Below are positions 31,526 through 36,182 of a DNA stretch of 36,182 nt, piece after piece. Below the pieces are notes generated by a model. It had not been told where the DNA came from and searched no databases. It saw nothing but the letters and a program-made list of their open reading frames with translations. Positions within the stretch are counted from its first letter, which is position 1. The number at the start of each line of letters is the position of its first letter. The stretch comes from Christensenella sp. UBA1252 (GTDB lineage Bacteria; Bacillota; Clostridia; Christensenellales; CAG-1252): positions 3,158 through 39,339 of the forward strand of contig DBVY01000025.1 in NCBI GenBank assembly GCA_002308575.1, given 5' to 3'. A program made the translations under genes and the position numbers.

Positions 31526-31994
31526 TCTTGGCCTCCAAATAGTTCATCGCAAGCCTTCCGGTGCGCTCGCTCATCATCTTATCGGGCAAGACGCCCTTTT
31601 TCAATAGTTCTCTCGTTTCCGTAGCGCTGACGTCCCGCAAAGAATCGCTTGCGAAGAAGAAGACCGTTTCCAGCCCCCAAGCGCGATTGTAATCCGCCAT
31701 TTCGATCTCATACGGAATATCGGCGTCGCCGCGAACGCCGCGCACGAGCGCATTTGCGCCTACGCATTTTGCCGCGTCCACCGCAAGACCGGAAAAAGAA
31801 AAGGCTTCCACTTTTTCGCCGAACGCTTCCTCGATCATCGAAACCCTCTCTTCTTCCGAAAACAACGGCGTTTTATCGGGGTTGATCAAAACTGCGACGG
31901 AAACTTCGTCGAACGTGGCAATGGCTTTTTTAATAAGGTCCTCGTGTCCGAGGGTGATCGGGTCAAAGGTTCCCGTAACCAAACATTTACTCAT
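31518..31994 (-). CDS. coaD: Phosphopantetheine adenylyltransferase
   Basis: This 158-residue enzyme transfers AMP from ATP to 4'-phosphopantetheine, the fourth step of coenzyme A synthesis. Signatures are GTFDPITLGH at residues 8-17 (with the T/HxGH nucleotidyl-transfer motif), LVRGVRGDADIPYE near residue 90, and SDSLRDVSATETRELLKKG near residue 117. The last two are slightly unusual: RG(L/V)R is normally followed by N.TDFEYE, and ISST.VRE is more common. Size is normal and N-terminus is fixed by the first strand. It lacks a good Shine-Dalgarno, and a promoter ends seven bases before its ATG. Confidence 0.96.
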   Translation of the reverse strand: MSKCLVTGTFDPITLGHEDLIKKAIATFDEVSVAVLINPDKTPLFSEEERVSMIEEAFGEKVEAFSFSGLAVDAAKCVGANALVRGVRGDADIPYEIEMADYNRAWGLETVFFFASDSLRDVSATETRELLKKGVLPDKMMSERTGRLAMNYLEAKNG

Positions 31995-32000
31995 ATTTCG

Positions 32001-32029
32001 ATTTTACACTTTCCGACAAAAAATGTCAA
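32001..32029 (-). promoter_or_regulatory. Promoter abutting the coaD start codon
   Basis: On the minus strand, -35 TTGACA (32024-32029) and -10 TAAAAT (32001-32006) are 17 bases apart. The -10 ends seven bases before the coaD ATG at 31994, so transcription would start at or next to the A of the ATG. Confidence 0.6.
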
Positions 32030-32031
32030 TA

Positions 32032-32043
32032 GGGAGTTCTCCC
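32032..32043. promoter_or_regulatory. Inverted repeat just upstream of the coaD promoter
   Basis: GGGAG-TT-CTCCC is a perfect 12-base inverted repeat two bases upstream of the -35 element, between rsmD and coaD. It could be an operator. As an RNA hairpin the loop is too tight and no U tract follows directly, so it is a poor terminator. Confidence 0.35.
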
Positions 32044-32081
32044 AGTCGTAAAGAATCCGTATTCCGAAATCCCAAAAAAGC

Positions 32082-32630
32082 TTAACGCAAATCGCAAGAA
32101 AGGATCGAGATCGTAACGCTTCCGTACTTTCTTTCGTCAAGGATCGACCACCCGGTCGGAAGAAGGAGCGCGCGTTCGGTCGCGTGCTCGAACACGGCGA
32201 CCCCGCCCTCTTTCAAAAGACGATATTCGGAAAGCGTCGTCAACACGTTCTCGTAAAAATCGGCGTGATACGGCGGATCGAGAAACACGATATCGAACGA
32301 ACGCCCGAAAAGCGTTTGCGCCGCGGCATGATAATCGACTTCGAGGATTTGCCCTTCTTTGCCGATCCCGAGCGCGGAAAAATTCTTCTTGATCAATTTG
32401 ACGCTTTCGCGATCATAATCCACGATCACGGCGCGCGCCGCCCCTCTCGAAAGCGCTTCGATCGTCATCGCGCCGCTTCCGCCGAACAGGTCGAGAAATT
32501 CCGACCCCGGAACGCGCGTTTGCAATAAATTGAAAACGTTTTCCTTGATCCGATCCGTCGTTGGACGAACGGCTTGATCTTTGGGAGAAAAGAGATTTCT
32601 TCCCCTGTATTTTCCGGCAATGACTCTCAT
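32082..32630 (-). CDS. rsmD: 16S rRNA (guanine(966)-N(2))-methyltransferase RsmD
   Basis: This 182-residue SAM-dependent enzyme methylates G966 of 16S rRNA during 30S assembly. It has the typical start MRVIAGKYRGRNL, VRPTTDRIKENVFN, SAM motif LDLFGGSGAM at residues 46-55, and catalytic DPPY at 118-121. Length is normal. rsmD and coaD are neighbours across Firmicutes. Its ATG overlaps the stop of the preceding cyclo-ligase gene (ATGA). Confidence 0.97.
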   Translation of the reverse strand: MRVIAGKYRGRNLFSPKDQAVRPTTDRIKENVFNLLQTRVPGSEFLDLFGGSGAMTIEALSRGAARAVIVDYDRESVKLIKKNFSALGIGKEGQILEVDYHAAAQTLFGRSFDIVFLDPPYHADFYENVLTTLSEYRLLKEGGVAVFEHATERALLLPTGWSILDERKYGSVTISILSCDLR

Positions 32631-33166
32631 ATAATTCCTTTTTCGGTTATAACGTGATTCGGTTTTTTATCTCTCGCGTTGACCGCAATTGCGGGAAGTT
32701 CCTGCGCCGAAAACGCAAGCGCAAGGGAATCTCCGTCGAAGGACGCCAAAAAGCGATCGTAATATCCTTTTCCTCTCCCGATACGGTTGCGGTTTTTATC
32801 AAACCCAAGCAAGGGAACAAACGTAAGATCGGGGCGAATAAAACAAGGTTCGCCCAACGGTTCTTCGATCCCGAAATCGTTGACGAAAAACTCGGCGTCC
32901 TCTTTGTATCGGATCAAAAACATGTCTTCTCCTTCCGTCCGCGGAAGATACACTTCTTTACCCATCGCAAGCGCGGCTTTTATAATCGGGGCCGTGTCGG
33001 GCTCGTCCTTTGTCGAATTGAAAACGAAAACACGATTCGCCCGAAAAAAAGCGTCGCTCGAAATCGCGGCTTCCGCGATACGACGGCTGAATAACCGCTT
33101 ATCCGTTTCGGAAAGCGCCGCCAGATTTTTTTTCAATTCTTTTCTTTGTTTTTCCTTATCCGTCAT
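32627..33166 (-). CDS. 5-formyltetrahydrofolate cyclo-ligase
   Basis: This 179-residue enzyme converts 5-formyl-THF to 5,10-methenyl-THF using ATP, returning a folate storage form to one-carbon metabolism. The family motif LLGFDKNRNRIGRGKGYYDRFL is at about residues 119-140; the LPRT segment and an N-terminal KE.R...K...LS. region also fit. The start is taken as the ATG at 33166, giving the normal length; the frame is open to 33253, inside alr. It overlaps the alr stop by 11 bases and rsmD by four. The ribosome site is weak, so translation probably depends on alr. Confidence 0.95.
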   Translation of the reverse strand: MTDKEKQRKELKKNLAALSETDKRLFSRRIAEAAISSDAFFRANRVFVFNSTKDEPDTAPIIKAALAMGKEVYLPRTEGEDMFLIRYKEDAEFFVNDFGIEEPLGEPCFIRPDLTFVPLLGFDKNRNRIGRGKGYYDRFLASFDGDSLALAFSAQELPAIAVNARDKKPNHVITEKGII

Positions 33167-34181
33167 ACGTATAATCCGCGCGGGGCCGATCGAACCCGAC
33201 GAGCACTTCGTAAGGGATCGTTCCGCGACTTTTTGCGATATAAGTCGCGTCAATTTCGTCGGACATTATTATAACACGGCGACCCGCTTTCAAGTCAAGG
33301 CGATGCGTAACGATTTCGAAACTGTCCATACATACGGCGGCGATCTGCGCTTTCGAACGACCGATCAAAACCGCTCGTCCCTTTTCCCCGCGGTCGATCC
33401 CGTCCGCATAACCGCCGAGAACGGTGCATGCAATACAATCCTCTTTCGCGCGAAACGAAGAATAGCCGAGTGTTTGACCTTTCCGAAGAGGTTTTACGGC
33501 AAGGATCTCGCTTTCCACGGTCATTGCCTTTTCAAGGGGAACGAAATTACATCCGTAACCGTAACAAGCCAAACCCACCCGATACATATCGCACGCGGCG
33601 TTTCCGGCGGCGCACCCCGTAACGTGAACGGTAAGGCGCGGCGTTAACCCGAACGCCCGAATCCGTTCTCTGACCGCGTCGACGCACCGATCGAAAACAC
33701 GATCCTGTTTTACCCTCACTTTCGGATCGACGCTTTTGTAATGCGTGCAAATTCCTTCGATCGAAACGCCGCCGGATAAAAGTTTTTCCGCAATCGCGGC
33801 GCATTCTTCGGGCGTAGAAAAGCCCAATCGATTCATTCCGCTGTTTACCTTGATATGGCATCGTTTCACGTTCGCGGCAATCGCTGCCTCCGCAACAGAA
33901 AGCTCCCCGATCATAGGGATCAAATCGAAACGACGAATCGTTCTCGCGTTTACCTTTCTCGGCGCCGTTACGAAAATCGGCGCTCGCGTAATCGATCGAA
34001 CGATAACGCCCTCTTCTTCCGTCGCGACGCCGTAGGCATCCGCTTCAACGGCGCGAACGACGCGCGAAATCCCGTGCCCATAGGCGTCCGCTTTGCACAT
34101 AAAAACAAGCGGCTTACCCAAAGCAAGCCGCAAGGAATACAGATTTCGTTTAATCGCATTCAGGTCGACTTCAATTTTCAT
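33156..34181 (-). CDS. alr: Alanine racemase
   Basis: This 341-residue PLP enzyme interconverts L- and D-alanine for peptidoglycan and, in sporeformers, spore germination control. The PLP lysine is Lys30 in CKADAYGHG. Further family signatures are HIKVNSGMNRLGF, MYRVGLACYGYG, the probable catalytic tyrosine Tyr240 in TLGYSSFRA, CMDSFEI and IPYEVLVGFDRPR at the C-terminus. It is shorter than typical alanine racemases (about 370-390) because several loops are trimmed; all key motifs remain. The neighbouring genes suggest one transcript with the folate cyclo-ligase and rsmD. Confidence 0.95.
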   Translation of the reverse strand: MKIEVDLNAIKRNLYSLRLALGKPLVFMCKADAYGHGISRVVRAVEADAYGVATEEEGVIVRSITRAPIFVTAPRKVNARTIRRFDLIPMIGELSVAEAAIAANVKRCHIKVNSGMNRLGFSTPEECAAIAEKLLSGGVSIEGICTHYKSVDPKVRVKQDRVFDRCVDAVRERIRAFGLTPRLTVHVTGCAAGNAACDMYRVGLACYGYGCNFVPLEKAMTVESEILAVKPLRKGQTLGYSSFRAKEDCIACTVLGGYADGIDRGEKGRAVLIGRSKAQIAAVCMDSFEIVTHRLDLKAGRRVIIMSDEIDATYIAKSRGTIPYEVLVGFDRPRADYTYDG

Positions 34182-34215
34182 ATCGACCTATTTATATGCG
34201 ACAAATCGGAAAACT

Positions 34216-36182
34216 TTACTTATGCGCGTAATAGTTGATCAAGCAACCGTCTTTGATGATCGTTTTTTCGTCCTGCGTCAATTTATCCACAGTCGCTTCT
34301 CCGACGATTACGAGATCGCCGCGAACGATGTATAAGGTAAACGGTGTGTCGGAAAGGAGGCTTTCTTTGACGTTCGGAACGATCACGATATCGTCGACTT
34401 CAAAGTTTTCTTTCGTAATAAACGGGATCATACCCCAGTTGATCAAATTACTTCTGTAACGTTTGGTCGCGTATTCGCGAGAAAAGTTCGCGCCGCCGCC
34501 GAGAACTCTTTGGCAACTGGCGGCTTGTTCTCTCGCGCTACCGTCGCCGGGCTTGACCGCAAAGATCGCACTCGCGATCTGCGTCGTCCCCGTAAGATCG
34601 AGCGCCGCGGCTTCGACCGCAGCCTTATAGACCTCGGGAAGTTCTCCTTTCGAAAGCAAAAGATCGGAATCCGCTTTGACTTCCTTACATCTTCCGACGT
34701 ACTCCGGAACTTTGCGAGAAAGCGCGAATTGGGCAAGACGCAACGGATTGCTTCTGTAAGAAGACGTTTCGCCCGAAGGAATAAGTTCGTCCGTCGTCGT
34801 GACGGGATCGGTGATGACCGCTGTGATCTTATAGATTGCGTGATCCGCAAGCGGCTCGATCTTCGGCCAATCCGCGATATTCGGACCGTAACGCAACGGT
34901 GCGGAGGGTTCCGCTTTTCCGAATCCGTTGTAGACGCGACTCTTATACGAACTGTCATCGAAATTATAGGACGGGATCTTCGCATCGTAATCGATATCGA
35001 GCGCGCTCGTCAAAACGCCGCCGTTCGCCGCCGTGGCGGAAATGCTGCGTGCGTCCATCAACGCGACGGCGGAGATTTGCCCTTCCAGAGGCTTGGATCC
35101 TTCGCGACTTTCGAAATTGCGAGTCGTATGGCGAATGCTCAAACAATCGTTTGCGGGAACGTCGCCCGCGCCGAAACAAGGTCCGCAGAAACAAGAACGC
35201 ACGGATGCGCCCGCTTTCATCAAGGTTGCGATACTGCCATTATTGACGAGCTCGGTAAATACGGGTTGGCTGCCCGGATAAACGCTCAATGTAAATTCCC
35301 CGTTTCCGATGGTTTTCCCTTTCAGGATATTCGCGCTTTCGACGATGTTATCATAGGTTCCGCCCGCACAACCCGCGATGACGGCTTGCTCCACGCGGAT
35401 CTTTCCTTTCTTGACTTTCTTCGTAAGATCCATTTTGACTTTTCCGCCCAGCAATTCGTTGATGTTCTTCGATGCTTCGGAAAGAATATCGCGGGGATTT
35501 GCGATCAGGTCGCGAAGCTTGTACGCATTCGAAGGATGGAACGGAAGCGCAATCATCGGTTCGATCTCGGAAAGATCGATCTCGATTACCGCGTCGTAAA
35601 ACGCAAGGTCTTTAGGTTGCAATTTCTTATAATCGCCCGCTCTGCCGCGAACCGCCAAGTATTCTTTAACTTTATAATCGGTTTGCCAAACGGAAGACAG
35701 ACACGCCGTTTCGGTTGTCATAACGTCGATCCCGTTTCTGTACTCAACGGAAAGATTTCCGACGCCTTCGCCGATAAATTCCATTATCTTATTTTTAACG
35801 ATTCCTTTTTTGAAGACTTCGCCGATGATCGAAATCGCAACGTCATGCGGGCCGACGCCTCTTTTCGGAACACCTTTTAAGATCACGGCGACGACTTCCG
35901 GATACTTGACGTCGTAGGTCATCGAAAGGAGTTGTTTTACGAGCTCGGGGCCACCCTCACCGACCGCCATTGTTCCGAGCGCGCCGTAACGCGTATGGCT
36001 GTCGCTTCCAAGGATCATCGCGCCGCATTTCGCATAACATTCGCGCATATAGCTATGTATGACCGCCTGATGCGCGGGAACGAAAATGCCGCCGTACTTC
36101 TTCGCCGCGGAAAGCCCAAAAAGGTGGTCGTCCTCGTTGATCGTTCCGCCGACCGCGCAAAGGCTGTTGTGGCAGTTGGTCA
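34216..36182 (-). CDS. Aconitase-family hydratase (5' end outside window)
   Basis: The visible 655 residues belong to the aconitase / isopropylmalate-dehydratase superfamily; the N-terminus lies beyond the window edge, and the frame stays open to 36182 (TNCHNSLCAVGG upstream of the first in-window ATG). Iron-sulphur ligand regions are TTETACLSS and SCFCGPCFGAGD; GSDSHTRYGALG and GAGDVPAND are also typical. The C-terminal swivel domain includes GGGANFSREYA and KRYRSNLINWGMIPF. The GPCFGAGDVPAND and TRNFESREGSK arrangement fits the single-chain 'hydratase' group (YbhJ-like) of about 750 residues rather than a classic TCA aconitase. It would isomerise a citrate-like acid; the substrate is unknown. 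It ends 34 bases before alr. Confidence 0.92.
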   Translation of the reverse strand, partial: TNCHNSLCAVGGTINEDDHLFGLSAAKKYGGIFVPAHQAVIHSYMRECYAKCGAMILGSDSHTRYGALGTMAVGEGGPELVKQLLSMTYDVKYPEVVAVILKGVPKRGVGPHDVAISIIGEVFKKGIVKNKIMEFIGEGVGNLSVEYRNGIDVMTTETACLSSVWQTDYKVKEYLAVRGRAGDYKKLQPKDLAFYDAVIEIDLSEIEPMIALPFHPSNAYKLRDLIANPRDILSEASKNINELLGGKVKMDLTKKVKKGKIRVEQAVIAGCAGGTYDNIVESANILKGKTIGNGEFTLSVYPGSQPVFTELVNNGSIATLMKAGASVRSCFCGPCFGAGDVPANDCLSIRHTTRNFESREGSKPLEGQISAVALMDARSISATAANGGVLTSALDIDYDAKIPSYNFDDSSYKSRVYNGFGKAEPSAPLRYGPNIADWPKIEPLADHAIYKITAVITDPVTTTDELIPSGETSSYRSNPLRLAQFALSRKVPEYVGRCKEVKADSDLLLSKGELPEVYKAAVEAAALDLTGTTQIASAIFAVKPGDGSAREQAASCQRVLGGGANFSREYATKRYRSNLINWGMIPFITKENFEVDDIVIVPNVKESLLSDTPFTLYIVRGDLVIVGEATVDKLTQDEKTIIKDGCLINYYAHK

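Noticed and set aside
34510..35880. 456-codon plus-strand frame opposite the aconitase-family gene
   Set aside because: The minus strand shows clear iron-sulphur and swivel-domain motifs; the plus-strand product has none.

Overview
The window reads as part of a Bacillota (Clostridia-type) chromosome of roughly middle GC, probably from an uncultured gut or rumen anaerobe. This rests on the gene content: acetate kinase and phosphotransacetylase for acetate production, the Firmicute-typical set rpmF / tmcAL (ylbM) / ylbJ / coaD / rsmD, a sporulation-type YlbJ membrane protein, consensus sigma-A promoters with Shine-Dalgarno sites, and several lipobox lipoproteins. The exact lineage cannot be named from the sequence. 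All genes but one are on the minus strand. No tRNA, rRNA, insertion sequence, prophage or CRISPR array was seen, and no gene-free stretch exceeds 300 bases.

Region 1 (22933 down to 1, running off the window) is a single minus-strand, 14-gene glycan-utilisation operon. One consensus promoter (22905-22933), insulated by tandem terminators, precedes it. Gene order in the direction of transcription: a 2,626-residue repeat-built surface lipoprotein; a GH130 phosphorylase-family enzyme; two CUT1 sugar permeases; a lipoprotein solute-binding protein; a lipoprotein glycoside hydrolase of clan GH-A; an 872-residue lipoprotein with four predicted beta-sandwich modules; a second GH130; a lipoprotein SGNH esterase; a cytoplasmic SGNH esterase; three small membrane proteins; and an ABC ATPase with a duplicated TOBE-type C-terminus. 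Most junctions overlap by 4-14 bases or lie within 20 bases. The simplest model is capture of a polysaccharide at the surface, trimming and deacetylation there, import of oligosaccharides by the dedicated ABC transporter, and phosphorolysis inside by the two GH130 enzymes. GH130 points to beta-mannosides, and the two esterases suggest an acetylated substrate, but the glycan is inferred.

Region 2 (23057-26109) holds a glutathione-peroxidase-type peroxidase coupled to a cysteine-rich TSCPD protein, a cation diffusion facilitator with an Asn-Asp / Asp-Asp metal site of the manganese-exporter type, and a WYL-domain regulator. Region 3 (26228-30043) holds rpmF, ackA, pta and the divergent tmcAL. 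Region 4 (30040-36182) is housekeeping: ylbJ, a coiled-coil protein, coaD (from a promoter that almost abuts its start codon), rsmD, 5-formyltetrahydrofolate cyclo-ligase, alanine racemase and an aconitase-family hydratase cut by the window edge.
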